Below, in pieces: positions 52,114 to 61,071 of a DNA stretch of 64,000 nucleotides. The position numbers and the translations under genes were made by a program. Position 1 is the first letter of the stretch; each line of letters opens with the position of its first letter. The stretch covers positions 165,441 to 229,440 of the forward strand of contig JBKQSP010000029.1 of the NCBI GenBank assembly GCA_052143575.1, read 5' to 3'. The notes under the pieces were generated by a model that did no database searches, was not told the DNA's origin, and was given only the letters and a program-made list of their open reading frames with translations. The stretch is from JAKACA01 sp052143575 (lineage in GTDB: Bacteria; Actinomycetota; Acidimicrobiia; Acidimicrobiales; Bog-793).

Positions 52114-53118
52114 CTACCAGCCTCGGAGGTCGATCGGCCAGGTCTCGAGGACGTCGCCAGAAGCGAAGTCCGCCAGGTACATCCGTTCGTGGTAGGCGAG
52201 AGTCGGGTCGATGTGCGCCGGGGCGACGAGCACGCGCTCGCCGACGGGGCGGGGCGGGTCGAACGTGAGGTGCTCGTCCGAGCAGAACCAGACGTTGGAG
52301 CCCTCGATGGACGGAAGGCCGTGGTCCATGCCGAAAGCCTTGAGGCCGGCGTTGGCCACCGACCACCCGCCCGAAGGTGGCCTCGAGGTGGAGATGACCG
52401 TGGCGAGCACGAAGACGGCCTGGCGGAAGGGCAGGCCGAGGCGGCCGTAGGCGGTGTCCATGAGGACGTAGCTGCCCGCCTGGATCTCGTCCACCCAGGT
52501 GTTGAGCCTGTAGGTGCCGGTCCCGCCGCCCGTCATGAGCTCGCCGCCCACTGCCTCGTGTGCTGCAACCAGCAACGCCATCGAGATGCGGCACTGCTCA
52601 GCGCGCGATTCCGCACTCTCGATGCCGACGACATGGCCCTCGTAGCCCTGCACGCCGCGTACCGTCAGGCCGCGAGAGCGGGCGAGGTCCGCAAGGGTGG
52701 CGGCATCCTCCGGGGCGCAACCGCAACGCGGCAGCCCGACGTTCACGTCGATGAGCACCTCGCGCACGCCGCCGGCGGCGGCGGCCTCGATCGTCTCGGG
52801 CGAGTCCACCGTCAAGGTGACGCGGTGACCGGCCTCCACGAGGGCGCCCACCCTGCGAGCGTCCAGGATCTCGTTCGCCAGCAAGAGGTCGCTGCCGAGG
52901 CCAGCCGCAGCGAGGCCCTCGCACTCACGGACGGTGGCACACGTGAAGCCGAGGTGGCCCCCGAGTGCTTGTCGACGAGCAAGTGACGTGCACTTGTGCG
53001 CCTTGATGTGCGGCCGCAAGCGGTCTCCGGGGAGGGCGGCTGTCATCGTGGCGAGATTGTGCTCAAGCGCTTCGGAGTCGACGACCAGCGCTGGCGTGGG
53101 GAGATCCGGGAGGCGCAT
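52114..53118 (-). CDS. D-threonine aldolase / D-serine dehydratase-like PLP protein
   Basis: 334 residues. An alanine-racemase-type N-terminal TIM barrel with RPHIKAHKCTSLARRQ (K39 probable PLP lysine), DVNVGLPRCGC, and GGGTGTYRL for phosphate. The C-terminal domain has FCSDEHLTF and PAHIDPTLAYHERMYL, matching the metal-binding H-x-D site of the DSD1 group. It cleaves or dehydrates a D-hydroxy-amino acid. ATG 53118 lies 6 nt after a TACGAT box. Confidence 0.88.
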   Translation of the reverse strand: MRLPDLPTPALVVDSEALEHNLATMTAALPGDRLRPHIKAHKCTSLARRQALGGHLGFTCATVRECEGLAAAGLGSDLLLANEILDARRVGALVEAGHRVTLTVDSPETIEAAAAGGVREVLIDVNVGLPRCGCAPEDAATLADLARSRGLTVRGVQGYEGHVVGIESAESRAEQCRISMALLVAAHEAVGGELMTGGGTGTYRLNTWVDEIQAGSYVLMDTAYGRLGLPFRQAVFVLATVISTSRPPSGGWSVANAGLKAFGMDHGLPSIEGSNVWFCSDEHLTFDPPRPVGERVLVAPAHIDPTLAYHERMYLADFASGDVLETWPIDLRGW

Positions 53119-53124
53119 GTTCGG

Positions 53125-53130
53125 ATCGTA
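53125..53130 (-). promoter_or_regulatory. TANNNT box, leaderless promoter candidate
   Basis: TACGAT on the minus strand, 6 nt before ATG 53118. Confidence 0.5.
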
Positions 53131-53253
53131 CCGGGGAGCGTGCGTCGCACCGGGTGCGTGGGCAGGGCTGTCGTCGACCGGCCGCCGCGGTAGCGTCGGG
53201 CTCGCGCCCAGCCGAGGCGGCTGGGTGGTGTAGGAGAGACGGAAAGGGGATCC

Positions 53254-53748
53254 GTGCCGGTCGATCGCGCCGTCGTCGGGAAGTCAACGGGGCGCTCCAA
53301 GGTCGTGGTCGAGCGCGGCCCTGTGGCGGTGTTCGCCGACGCCGTAAAGGACTCCAGCCCGATCTACCGGGATCCGGAGGCGGCTCTTGCGGCCGGGCTA
53401 CCGGCCATCCCGGTACCTCCGACCTACCCGTTCGTGATGGGCCACTGGGGGACGTTTCCCGAGATCCAGCCAGAGGGCGGCGACGAGCCCACGGCCGGCA
53501 TGGGTTCGGTGCTCGGTCCGCTCCTGGCGCAGGGGGGACTCCTCCTGCATGGCGAGCAGGAGTTCGAGTACTACCGCCCCGTCTTCGTCGGTGACGTGCT
53601 CGTCGGGGAGGGACGGGTCGCAGACGCCTACGAGAAGCTGTCCGGTGCCAACACCTTGACCTTCGTCGTGCTGGAGACGACCTGGCGCGACGACGCCACG
53701 GGTGAGCCGGTCGTGACGTCCCGGACGAACCTGCTCGTGAGGACGTGA
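53254..53748 (+). CDS. MaoC-like dehydratase, HadA/HadC-type subunit
   Basis: 164 residues starting at GTG. An N-terminal hot-dog domain of FAS1-dehydratase type: FADAVKDSSPIYRDPEAALA, PPTYPFVMGHWG and HGEQEFEYYRPVFVGDVLVG. It lacks the catalytic Asp/His pair found in the downstream partner, so it is the structural half of a heterodimeric (3R)-hydroxyacyl dehydratase acting in fatty-acid elongation. It lies 4 bp before the second subunit. Confidence 0.88.
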   Translation: MPVDRAVVGKSTGRSKVVVERGPVAVFADAVKDSSPIYRDPEAALAAGLPAIPVPPTYPFVMGHWGTFPEIQPEGGDEPTAGMGSVLGPLLAQGGLLLHGEQEFEYYRPVFVGDVLVGEGRVADAYEKLSGANTLTFVVLETTWRDDATGEPVVTSRTNLLVRT

Positions 53749-53752
53749 CGCC

Positions 53753-54166
53753 ATGACGATCAGCTACGACGCCGTCGAGGTGGGGGCCGAGGCACCCGAG
53801 CGCCGGCATGTCCTGACTCGCACCGATCTCGTCAAGTACGCCGGCGCCTCGGGCGATTTCAACCCGATGCATCACGACGAGCTGCTGGCAACGGCGGCCG
53901 GCATGCCGTCGGTGTTCGGGCACGGCATGTTCTCGATGGGTCTGCTGTGCTCGGCCCTCACGGATTGGGCCGGCCCCGGCAACGTCGTGCGCGTCGCTGT
54001 GCGGTTCTCCAAGCAGACCTGGCCGGGCGAGACGCTTGTGAGCTATGTCAGCGTCACCGGAAAGCGCGAGCACGAGGGACGCCGCCTCGTCGATGTGGAG
54101 TGCACCCTCAGCAACGCCGACGGCGAGCGGAAGGTGGTCGGCACGGCCACGGTCCTCGCCGACTGA
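53753..54166 (+). CDS. MaoC-like dehydratase, HadB-type catalytic subunit
   Basis: 137 residues. Hydratase-2 motif: YAGASGDFNPMHHDELLATA with the catalytic Asp and His, then GMPSVFGHGMFSMG. Together with the preceding gene it forms the HadAB-like dehydratase used in mycobacteria for mycolate elongation; here it more likely serves general fatty-acid synthesis (inference). Convergent with the DUF885 gene. Confidence 0.9.
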   Translation: MTISYDAVEVGAEAPERRHVLTRTDLVKYAGASGDFNPMHHDELLATAAGMPSVFGHGMFSMGLLCSALTDWAGPGNVVRVAVRFSKQTWPGETLVSYVSVTGKREHEGRRLVDVECTLSNADGERKVVGTATVLAD

Positions 54167-54178
54167 CGCCGGCAGGCC

Positions 54179-55687
54179 TCATGGGCCGAGGATGTCGCCC
54201 ATCGTCCCGAGGGGCGGTCCGCCGAGGGTGAGGAGCGCCTCGTGGAAACGACGCAGCGAGAAGCGGTTGCCCCACGTGGCGATGGCTTCGTCCCGAAGGG
54301 CCATGATCTCGAGCTTGCCCCAGGTGTAACGGCCGTAGGTCGGGTCGAAGGTTGCCCGTGTCGCTTCCGAGCGGGCGGCGGGACCGAGTAGGTATGCGTC
54401 CGACTCGAACCGCCGCGTCGCCTCGTCCACCGTCATCGTGCCCCGATGGATGCCGAGAGCGGCGGCGAGGCGAGTCACGCGCAGGAGCGCTTCGATCCAA
54501 ACGCCGAGGGCGAACCGGGGGTCCTCGGCCCGGAAACCCGCCTCCACCATGAGCTCCTCGCCGTAGTGCGCCCAGCCCTCGACGAAGGCCGGCGAGCAAA
54601 GACTGCGCCGTACGTCCCCTCGAGCGCGCTCGCGCAGGACACGGCCATGCGCGTAGTGCCCGGGCGTCACCTCGTGGACCGTGATGGCCGGCAGCGTCGT
54701 GGCGCTGAACATGGAGCGCCACTCGTCCTTCGCCTCCTCGTCCCAGGACTCGTCAGGGGGATTCACGTAGTACCAGGCGGGAGCGTCGGCCTCGTAGGCA
54801 CCCGTCCACGACATCATGGCGACGGCGTAACGCCGAGAGGGAGGCGCCGGTCCGACGAGGCATTCCCCTCCGAGGGCCGGCAGGAGGTCGTGCTCGAGCG
54901 TGAACGCCGTCGCCTCCTCGATCAAAGATCGAGCAGCGGCATAGATGCCCTCGTCGTCCGGGTGGTCGCGCACGAGCTGGCGGATGAGCTCTGCCGGCTT
55001 GGATCCGGGCGAGATGCGCCGGCACTCCTCCTCGAGCCGTCCGCGCAGCCTGTCGCGCTCGGCGTCAGCTGTCGACTCGAGGCGGCCGAGGTCAACCGGC
55101 ATGCCCTCGCCGTCCCCGAGGAGGCGGGAGAGCGTCGTGGCCCCGAGGGATACCTCCGGAGTCCCGGAACTGACGGCCTGCTGCACCCGTTCGAGCAGGC
55201 GGCCATGGGCGACGAGAGCAGCCGTCTCGGACGGGTCGACACCCTCGGCCAGCCCGGCGACCGCCCCGACGAGCGCTTCTGCCACCGGGGCAGGGATGGC
55301 GTCGAGCGATTCGAGAGAGGCGTCGACGGCCTCGGGCCATCTCGCGAGGTGAGCCCGCCGGGCAGCACTGCGCTCCGCCTCGGGGGCGTACTGGCGGTCG
55401 TAGCAGGCGAGATCGAGATTGGACAGGTGGGGGAAGGGGTTCCAGCGGTGCATCTCGGCGAGCTCGACCAAGGCGACAGCACCCCGCTCGAATGCGTCGA
55501 GGTGGGCCTCGTCATGCGGATCGGCCAGCCGTTCCTCCGGCCCCGTCGGCCCGAGCCGGTCCAACGCCGCCCGCAGGCCGCTCGGTGAGAGGTCCATGAC
55601 GACGCCGTCGTAGTCGTGCACGCCGGCGTACTCGCGAATCTCTGAGATGTCGAGGTCCCACACGGCTCTCACGCGGCGACTCACCAT
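54179..55687 (-). CDS. DUF885 family protein (putative zinc peptidase)
   Basis: 502 residues, mostly helical. The DUF885 signature HEVTPGHYAHG carries an HExxxxH-like metal site, preceded by ADAPAWYYVNPPDESWDEEA and followed by CSPAFVEGWAHYGEELMVEA with a further Glu and His. The related M32-like fold suggests carboxypeptidase activity; the substrate is unknown. No signal peptide. ATG 55687 lies 7 nt after a TAGCTT box. Confidence 0.87.
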   Translation of the reverse strand: MVSRRVRAVWDLDISEIREYAGVHDYDGVVMDLSPSGLRAALDRLGPTGPEERLADPHDEAHLDAFERGAVALVELAEMHRWNPFPHLSNLDLACYDRQYAPEAERSAARRAHLARWPEAVDASLESLDAIPAPVAEALVGAVAGLAEGVDPSETAALVAHGRLLERVQQAVSSGTPEVSLGATTLSRLLGDGEGMPVDLGRLESTADAERDRLRGRLEEECRRISPGSKPAELIRQLVRDHPDDEGIYAAARSLIEEATAFTLEHDLLPALGGECLVGPAPPSRRYAVAMMSWTGAYEADAPAWYYVNPPDESWDEEAKDEWRSMFSATTLPAITVHEVTPGHYAHGRVLRERARGDVRRSLCSPAFVEGWAHYGEELMVEAGFRAEDPRFALGVWIEALLRVTRLAAALGIHRGTMTVDEATRRFESDAYLLGPAARSEATRATFDPTYGRYTWGKLEIMALRDEAIATWGNRFSLRRFHEALLTLGGPPLGTMGDILGP

Positions 55688-55694
55688 GGCGGGC

Positions 55695-55700
55695 AAGCTA
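55695..55700 (-). promoter_or_regulatory. TANNNT box, leaderless promoter candidate
   Basis: TAGCTT on the minus strand, 7 nt before ATG 55687. With the plus-strand box at 55733 it makes a compact divergent promoter. Confidence 0.45.
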
Positions 55701-55732
55701 GTGCGCGTGGGGGTCTGAAGGGCGGAGCGGAG

Positions 55733-55738
55733 TAATCT
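55733..55738 (+). promoter_or_regulatory. TANNNT box, leaderless promoter candidate
   Basis: TAATCT ends 7 nt before ATG 55746. Confidence 0.5.
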
Positions 55739-55745
55739 CACCTCG

Positions 55746-55985
55746 ATGACGGAACGGTATCGATGCGGGGCATGCGGGAACCTCACTCGTTTTGACGTCG
55801 TGGCGACGCGCCGGACTCGGTCGTTCCACCACTTCAGCATCGGCGGCGAGCTCTCTGTTGACGAGACCGAGGTGCTGTCCGAGACGATCGAAGCGGTCAC
55901 GTGCCGCTGGTGCGGGAGCTCGAAGTCGATCGAACGGCTGGGCGAGCCGTCGCTCGGCCCCCTCCACCCGGCGGCGGCCGGCTGA
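55746..55985 (+). CDS. Small zinc-ribbon protein
   Basis: 79 residues. Two CxxC pairs (YRCGACGNLTRFDV and VTCRWCGSS) frame a conserved-looking middle TRRTRSFHHFSIGGELSVDE. A zinc ribbon is likely. I know of similar actinobacterial hypothetical proteins but no function. It begins a plus-strand run with another small Cys-rich protein and a mannosyltransferase. Confidence 0.72.
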   Translation: MTERYRCGACGNLTRFDVVATRRTRSFHHFSIGGELSVDETEVLSETIEAVTCRWCGSSKSIERLGEPSLGPLHPAAAG

Positions 55986-56138
55986 TCCGAGTTCGCCGGC
56001 TGATCCGACAGCCAGCCCTCGACGTCAGAACCTGCAATCCCGCAGCTCAGGACGTTGTGACACACCCCCCTGCGATCATGTCCTCATGGTTGCGCGTGAG
56101 CAGAAGCGACAACGAGCTCGGGGAAGAGGACAAGCGCG

Positions 56139-56375
56139 ATGGAACCCTTGACGATCAGCTGCGACGAGTGCTGCCTCGAGGGGACAGCGGCTTGCAACGA
56201 CTGTGTTCTCTCCTTCCTGCTCTGCGACGACCTCGTCAGGGACTCGCCTGTGGAGCTCGTGGCGCGGCCCTCGAACGGGGCGGTGATCGTCGATGCCGCC
56301 GAAGCTCGGGCGATGCGGCTCTTGCACTCGGCGGGGCTCGTGCCCACGTTGCGCTTCGAGCGGCGGGTCGGCTGA
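56139..56375 (+). CDS. Small Cys-rich protein
   Basis: 78 residues. The N-terminus is ISCDECCLEGTAACNDCVLS followed by FLLCDD, six Cys in a tight cluster, then a plain helical segment (AAEARAMRLLHSAGLVP). A metal- or cluster-binding role is plausible. Similar small genes precede PimB-type glycosyltransferases in actinobacteria. It lies 49 bp before the glycosyltransferase. Confidence 0.68.
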   Translation: MEPLTISCDECCLEGTAACNDCVLSFLLCDDLVRDSPVELVARPSNGAVIVDAAEARAMRLLHSAGLVPTLRFERRVG

Positions 56376-56424
56376 GCGACCCAGCTGGAAGAGCGGTCTC
56401 GATTGCTGGCGAGGCCGGGCAGTC

Positions 56425-57558
56425 ATGAGGCACCTGCTCGTCACGAATGACTTCCCACCGAAGATCGGGGGTATCCAGAACCTGCTCCACGAGTTCTGGC
56501 GGCGCTTGCCGCCGGAGGACGTGACCGTGCTGACGACCCGTTACGAGGGGGCGGAGCGTTTCGATCGCCAGCAGGCATTCCGGATCGTGCGATCACGTTC
56601 CCCCGTGCTGCTGCCGACACCGGGGGTGATTCGCCAGATTCGACAGCTGTCCGAAGAGACAGGCGCCGAGCTCGTCGTGCTCGACCCGGCGCTGCCCCTC
56701 GGGCTTGTCGGCCGTCACCTCGGGTTGCGATATGCCGTCCTGTTGCACGGGGCCGAGGTGTCCGTGCCCGGCCGGCTTCCGGTCGGGCGTCAGTTGCTCG
56801 CCTCCGTGCTGGCGCCGGCCGACCTGGTCGTGGCATTCGGCGGTTACTCAGCCGATGAGGCGCGTCACGCCCTCGGGCGGCGGATGCCGCGAGTCGTCAT
56901 CGTTCCACCGGGAGTCGACCTCGACCGTTTCCGGCCCCTGACGGCGACCGAGCGCACGGACGTGCGAGAGCGCTTCGGCTTGCCGACGGAGGGTCGGCTC
57001 ATCGTCAGCGTGAGCCGGCTCGTTCCCCGCAAGGGCATGGACGTCCTGATCCGGGCGGTCGGCCTGCTGCGACCCACCATGCCCGACCTCCACCTCGCCA
57101 TCGGCGGACAGGGTCGAGACGGAGCCCGCCTTCGGAGGCTGATCGAAAGGGAAGGCATCGGGGGTGCCGTTCACCTGCTCGGACGAGTCCCCGAGGAAGA
57201 TCTCGGGGGGCTGGACGCCTCCGCCGACGTCTGGGCGATGTTGTGCCGGGATCGCTGGTTGGGTCTCGAGCAGGAGGGCTTCGGTATCGTCTTCCTGGAG
57301 GCGGCTGCTGCCGGCGTGCCGCAGGTGGCGGGCCGCAGCGGTGGAGCACACGAAGCCGTCGTGAACGGCGAGACGGGTCTCGTCGTCGACCACCCGTCCG
57401 ATGCGAAAGCCGTGGCAGCGGCCTTACGAAGCTTGCTCGAGGACCCTGCTCGCCGCCGTAGCCTCGGTGAGGCGGCTCGGGAGCGAGCCGTGGCGGATTT
57501 CGACTACGCCGTCCTGGCCGAACGCCTACGGCTGGCCCTCGAGGGTGTCGGAGCGTGA
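56425..57558 (+). CDS. GT4 glycosyltransferase, PimB-like
   Basis: 377 residues. GT-B fold: N-terminal TNDFPPKIGGIQNLLHEFWR, the linker VPPGVDLDRFRPL, C-terminal SVSRLVPRKGMDVLIRAVGL, and the EX7E motif in EGFGIVFLEAAAAGVPQVAG with RSGGAHEAV. It is close in layout to GDP-mannose-dependent phosphatidylinositol mannoside mannosyltransferase PimB. It would act at the cytoplasmic membrane face; the donor and acceptor are inferred from resemblance only. Confidence 0.87.
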   Translation: MRHLLVTNDFPPKIGGIQNLLHEFWRRLPPEDVTVLTTRYEGAERFDRQQAFRIVRSRSPVLLPTPGVIRQIRQLSEETGAELVVLDPALPLGLVGRHLGLRYAVLLHGAEVSVPGRLPVGRQLLASVLAPADLVVAFGGYSADEARHALGRRMPRVVIVPPGVDLDRFRPLTATERTDVRERFGLPTEGRLIVSVSRLVPRKGMDVLIRAVGLLRPTMPDLHLAIGGQGRDGARLRRLIEREGIGGAVHLLGRVPEEDLGGLDASADVWAMLCRDRWLGLEQEGFGIVFLEAAAAGVPQVAGRSGGAHEAVVNGETGLVVDHPSDAKAVAAALRSLLEDPARRRSLGEAARERAVADFDYAVLAERLRLALEGVGA

Positions 57559-57675
57559 CGCCGGGGGGCGATCTCGTCCACCATCAGGCGCACGACGGCC
57601 CGGGCCGGGTACTGTCCTGCGTCGGTACAGCACGATCAGCCGGCACGACGTCGAGCGCCTGAGAAGGGAGGACCT

Positions 57676-58119
57676 GTGGCGGAGCAGACCACCGAGCGCA
57701 TGGTCGTCGAGGCTTCCCCTGCGCGGTGTTTCGAGGCGGTGGCGGACATCGAGCACTATCCCGAGTGGGTGGCCGACCTGAAAGAGGTCCATGTCCTCGA
57801 GCGCGACGAACAGGATCGTCCTGTCGTAGTGGCCTTTCGCGCAGCCGCCTTCGGCCGCTCGACGAGCTACACGCTCGTCTACGACTACTCGAAGGCGCCC
57901 GTCCAGTTCGGATGGGTGCAGCGCACGGGGGACCTCACCGATCGCCTCGACGGTTTCTACCGCTTCACGGACGCCCCGGGCGGAGGCACCGAGATCACCT
58001 ACAACCTGGTCGTCGAGCTGCGCGTCCCCCTGCCGGGGTTCATCAAGCGCCGCGCCGAGGGCAACATCCTGCACGCCGCCATCCGGGACCTGAAAGCCCG
58101 CGTGGAGTCCGAGGTCTGA
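57676..58119 (+). CDS. SRPBCC-family protein (polyketide cyclase/COQ10-like)
   Basis: 147 residues starting at GTG with GAAGGGAGG about 6 nt upstream. Conserved features are ASPARCFEAVADIEHYPEWV at the N-terminus, DLKEVHVLERD, and the C-terminal helix PGFIKRRAEGNILHAAIRDL. It is typical of small actinobacterial SRPBCC proteins encoded next to PimB-like and ROK genes. It binds an unknown hydrophobic ligand. The stop overlaps the ROK kinase start (CTGA). Confidence 0.85.
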   Translation: MAEQTTERMVVEASPARCFEAVADIEHYPEWVADLKEVHVLERDEQDRPVVVAFRAAAFGRSTSYTLVYDYSKAPVQFGWVQRTGDLTDRLDGFYRFTDAPGGGTEITYNLVVELRVPLPGFIKRRAEGNILHAAIRDLKARVESEV

Positions 58120-59141
58120 ATACGGCGGCGGTCATCGGCATCGACGTCGGAGGCACCAAGGTCCTCGGCGTCGTTCTCGACGAACACGGGAACGTGCTCG
58201 TGGAGGAGCGACGCGAGACCGTCAACCACGGTGAGTCGCTCCTCGACGAGCTATCGGACCTGTGTGAGCGCCTCGTGGCGGCGCTCGAGACCGCTCCGCC
58301 GGCCGAGACCGGGAGCAATGGGTCAACACTGACGGTCGGTGTCGGGATACCGGGCATCGTCGATCTGGACGGCTTGCTCCGCTTCGCCCCGAACCTCCTT
58401 GGGGCAAACGGCAGCCAGGTGCGTCACGGCCTGCAGGGCCGCCTCGGCCCGGCAGCCTTCGTACACGTGGACAACGACGGCACCTGCGCAGCGGTGGGCG
58501 AGTGCCGGGCGGGCGCCGGGCGGGGGCGCAGTGACGTGATCTTCGTCAACCTCGGGACCGGCATCGGAGGCGGCATCCTCTCCGGTGGTCGGCTGCTGCG
58601 CGGCGCCTCCAACTTCGCTGCCGAGATCGGGCACGTCGTCGTCGATCCGCAAGGCCCGCCCTGTGGCTGCGGGCGCCGCGGTTGCTGGGAACGGTACGCC
58701 TCCGGATCGGGGCTCGGCCGCATGGCCCGCGACGCCGCCCTCGCCGGCAGAGCCGCCCGCGTGCGGGCGCTCGCCGGCGGGGATCCGGACGACGTGAGGG
58801 GAGAGCACGTCGTGCTCGCCGCCGCCGAAGGCGACCCGGAGGCTGTCGCCGTCCTCGAGGAGTTCGCCTGGTGGCTCGCCCTCGGCCTCGGCAATCTCGC
58901 CAATGTCCTCGACCCTCAGATGATCGTGATCGGCGGGGGTCTCGTCGCCGCAGGCGACGCCCTCTTCGAGCCCGTGCGAGCGGCCTTCGGGCATCACCTC
59001 CTCGCACCGAAGGTGCGACCGGTCATCGAGATCGTGCCCGCCGCCCTCGGGGAACGAAGCGGCGCCGTCGGTGCCGCCCTCCTCGCCGCCGAGAGGTCGC
59101 CACAGGCACAACGGCGGGCGAGCGACCTGGCAGGCGGCTGA
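58116..59141 (+). CDS. ROK-family glucokinase, probable CTG start
   Basis: 341 residues from CTG. IGIDVGGTKVLGVVL (ATP phosphate loop), VGVGIPGIVD, VDNDGTCAAVGE with the catalytic Asp, NLGTGIGGGI and the ROK zinc motif GHVVVDPQGPPCGCGRRGCW. It phosphorylates glucose or a related sugar with ATP or polyphosphate. No ATG/GTG/TTG occurs before the phosphate loop; the first is GTG well inside it. CTG 58116 forms a CTGA overlap with the preceding stop and has GGAG 9 nt upstream. Confidence 0.9.
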   Translation: MNTAAVIGIDVGGTKVLGVVLDEHGNVLVEERRETVNHGESLLDELSDLCERLVAALETAPPAETGSNGSTLTVGVGIPGIVDLDGLLRFAPNLLGANGSQVRHGLQGRLGPAAFVHVDNDGTCAAVGECRAGAGRGRSDVIFVNLGTGIGGGILSGGRLLRGASNFAAEIGHVVVDPQGPPCGCGRRGCWERYASGSGLGRMARDAALAGRAARVRALAGGDPDDVRGEHVVLAAAEGDPEAVAVLEEFAWWLALGLGNLANVLDPQMIVIGGGLVAAGDALFEPVRAAFGHHLLAPKVRPVIEIVPAALGERSGAVGAALLAAERSPQAQRRASDLAGG

Positions 59142-59144
59142 CCG

Positions 59145-59858
59145 GTGCGCCTCGGCATCACGCTCCCGACGTTCAGCTCGGATGCCGCCGCCGTCATCCG
59201 AGCGGCCCGGGATGCCGAAGAAGCCGGCCTCGACGGGGTCTTCGTGTTCGATCACCTCTGGCCGATGGGCAGCCCCTCCCGGCCGGCGCTCTCGCTCTAC
59301 CCGATGCTCGCGGCTGTCCTTGCCGGCACGCGGCGCATCCGAGTCGGGCCCCTCGTCGCCCGCATCGGCCTGCTGCCGGACGAGGTCGTGCTGGCATCGA
59401 TCGTCAGCCTGGGGCGCATGGCCGACGGCAGGCTCCTCGCCGGCATCGGGACGGGCGATGCATCGAGCGCCGACGAGAACGAGCACCTCGGCATCCCCTA
59501 CCCGTCGGCGCGATCGCGGCGGGAGCGACTCGCAGCCGTCGCCGAAGCGTTGCGCGCTGCCGGCATGGAGACATGGATCGGGGCGGGCGGCCCGTCGACG
59601 AACGAGACCGCCCGCCGCAGCGGGGCAACGTTGAACCTCTGGGGGGCGGCACCTTCCCTCGTGCGATCCCACACGTCCGACGGCCAGGTCGTGAGCTGGG
59701 CAGGGCCGCTCCCCAAGGATGGGTCTGCCGCCGAGGTGCTGGGCGCCGTGGCCGCCGCCGGCGCCACCTGGGCCGTCTGGGGCTGGCCGCAGTCGCTCGC
59801 AGCCGTCGTGGCTGCGGCCACGGAGGCCGGAATCGGGCTCACCCAAGGCGCGATGTAG
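59145..59858 (+). CDS. LLM-class (luciferase-like) F420/flavin-dependent oxidoreductase, short form
   Basis: 237 residues starting at GTG. N-terminal RLGITLPTFSSDAAAVIRAA, EEAGLDGVFVFDHLW and RIRVGPLVARIGLLPDEVVL are typical of the luciferase-like barrel; then GRMADGRLLAGIGTGD. It is 60-100 residues shorter than usual members and the C-terminal part is compact. Substrate and cofactor (F420 or FMN) are unknown. Its TAG stop doubles as the start of a TAGCCT box for the next gene. Confidence 0.82.
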   Translation: MRLGITLPTFSSDAAAVIRAARDAEEAGLDGVFVFDHLWPMGSPSRPALSLYPMLAAVLAGTRRIRVGPLVARIGLLPDEVVLASIVSLGRMADGRLLAGIGTGDASSADENEHLGIPYPSARSRRERLAAVAEALRAAGMETWIGAGGPSTNETARRSGATLNLWGAAPSLVRSHTSDGQVVSWAGPLPKDGSAAEVLGAVAAAGATWAVWGWPQSLAAVVAAATEAGIGLTQGAM

Positions 59859-59861
59859 CCT
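59856..59861 (+). promoter_or_regulatory. TANNNT box, leaderless promoter candidate
   Basis: TAGCCT begins with the stop codon of the LLM gene and ends 6 nt before ATG 59868. Confidence 0.45.
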
Positions 59862-59867
59862 CCGCAG

Positions 59868-61064
59868 ATGGAACTGCGCCGTGTCACCGGGCTCCCGCCC
59901 TACGTTTTTGCTGAGATCAACGAGCTCAAGCTGGCGGCGCGCCGAGCCGGTGAGGACATCATCGACCTCGGCTTCGGCAACCCGGACATCCCCTCGCCGA
60001 ACGTTGCCGTCGAGAAACTCGTGGAGGCGGCTCGCAACCCGCGCAACCATCGCTACTCCGCCAGCCGCGGTATCCCGAAGCTGCGCTCGGCCATTGCCGA
60101 CCTGTACCGGCGGCGATTCGACGTCGAGATAGACCCGGAGAGCGAAGTCGTCACCACGATCGGCGCCAAGGAAGGGCTCTCCCACCTCATGTGGGTGCTC
60201 GTCGGCCCCGGTGACACGGCGCTGGTGCCCTCGCCGTCCTATCCGATTCACATCTACGCCCCGCTGTTCGCCGGCGCCGATATCCGCATGATCCGACTGG
60301 AGGGCCTCGGCGGCGACGAGGTGGGGGCAGGGGAGGGCTTCTTCGCCAATCTGGTGGAGGCCTGGGAGTCGGCCTGGCCGAAGCCGCGCGTCGCCATCCT
60401 CTCGTTCCCGCACAACCCCACGACTACCTGCATCGACCTCGCCACGATGACACGCCTCGTCGAGTGGGCGCGCGAGCGCAGCGTGGTGCTCGTGCACGAC
60501 TTCGCCTACTCTGACACGGCCTTCGACGGCTACCGTCCCCCGTCGATCCTGCAGGTGCCCGGGGCCAAGGACGTGGCCGTCGAGCTGTACACGTTGACGA
60601 AGTCCTTCTCGATGGCCGGCTGGAGAGTGGCCTTCCTGGTCGGGAACGCCCAGCTCGTGCAAGCCCTCACGAAGCTCAAGAGCTACCTCGACTACGGCAC
60701 CTTCCAGCCGATCCAGATCGCCGCCATCGTCGCCATGAACGAGGCCTCCGACTACCCCCTCGAGGTGAACGAGATCTATCGAGGGCGTCGCAACACCCTC
60801 TGTGACGGTCTCGGGCGCATCGGGTGGGAGGTCGAGCGCCCGAAGGGAACGATGTTCGTGTGGGCGAAGATCCCCGAGCCGTACCGCGAGATGGGCTCGC
60901 TCGAGTTCTCCCGCTACCTCGTGTCGGAAGGCAAGGTGGCGACCTCACCGGGCGTCGGCTTCGGCGTCGGGGGCGACGGCTACGTGCGCTTCGCCCTCAT
61001 CGAGAACGAGCAGCGCATCACCCAGGGCGTGCGGGCACTGCGCAAGGCTCTTCCGAAGCTCTAG
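59868..61064 (+). CDS. Class I/II PLP aminotransferase (AlaC-like)
   Basis: 398 residues. Fold type I: IIDLGFGNPDIPSPN, HRYSASRGIPKLRSAIADLY, FPHNPTTTCID, and VLVHDFAYSDTAFDGY. K245 in TLTKSFSMAGWRVAF binds PLP; the substrate-carboxylate Arg is in GYVRFALIENE. Resembles glutamate-pyruvate (AlaC) or LL-DAP-type aminotransferases. It probably has its own leaderless promoter. Convergent with the CHAP protein gene. Confidence 0.92.
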   Translation: MELRRVTGLPPYVFAEINELKLAARRAGEDIIDLGFGNPDIPSPNVAVEKLVEAARNPRNHRYSASRGIPKLRSAIADLYRRRFDVEIDPESEVVTTIGAKEGLSHLMWVLVGPGDTALVPSPSYPIHIYAPLFAGADIRMIRLEGLGGDEVGAGEGFFANLVEAWESAWPKPRVAILSFPHNPTTTCIDLATMTRLVEWARERSVVLVHDFAYSDTAFDGYRPPSILQVPGAKDVAVELYTLTKSFSMAGWRVAFLVGNAQLVQALTKLKSYLDYGTFQPIQIAAIVAMNEASDYPLEVNEIYRGRRNTLCDGLGRIGWEVERPKGTMFVWAKIPEPYREMGSLEFSRYLVSEGKVATSPGVGFGVGGDGYVRFALIENEQRITQGVRALRKALPKL

Positions 61065-61071
61065 GCACGCC

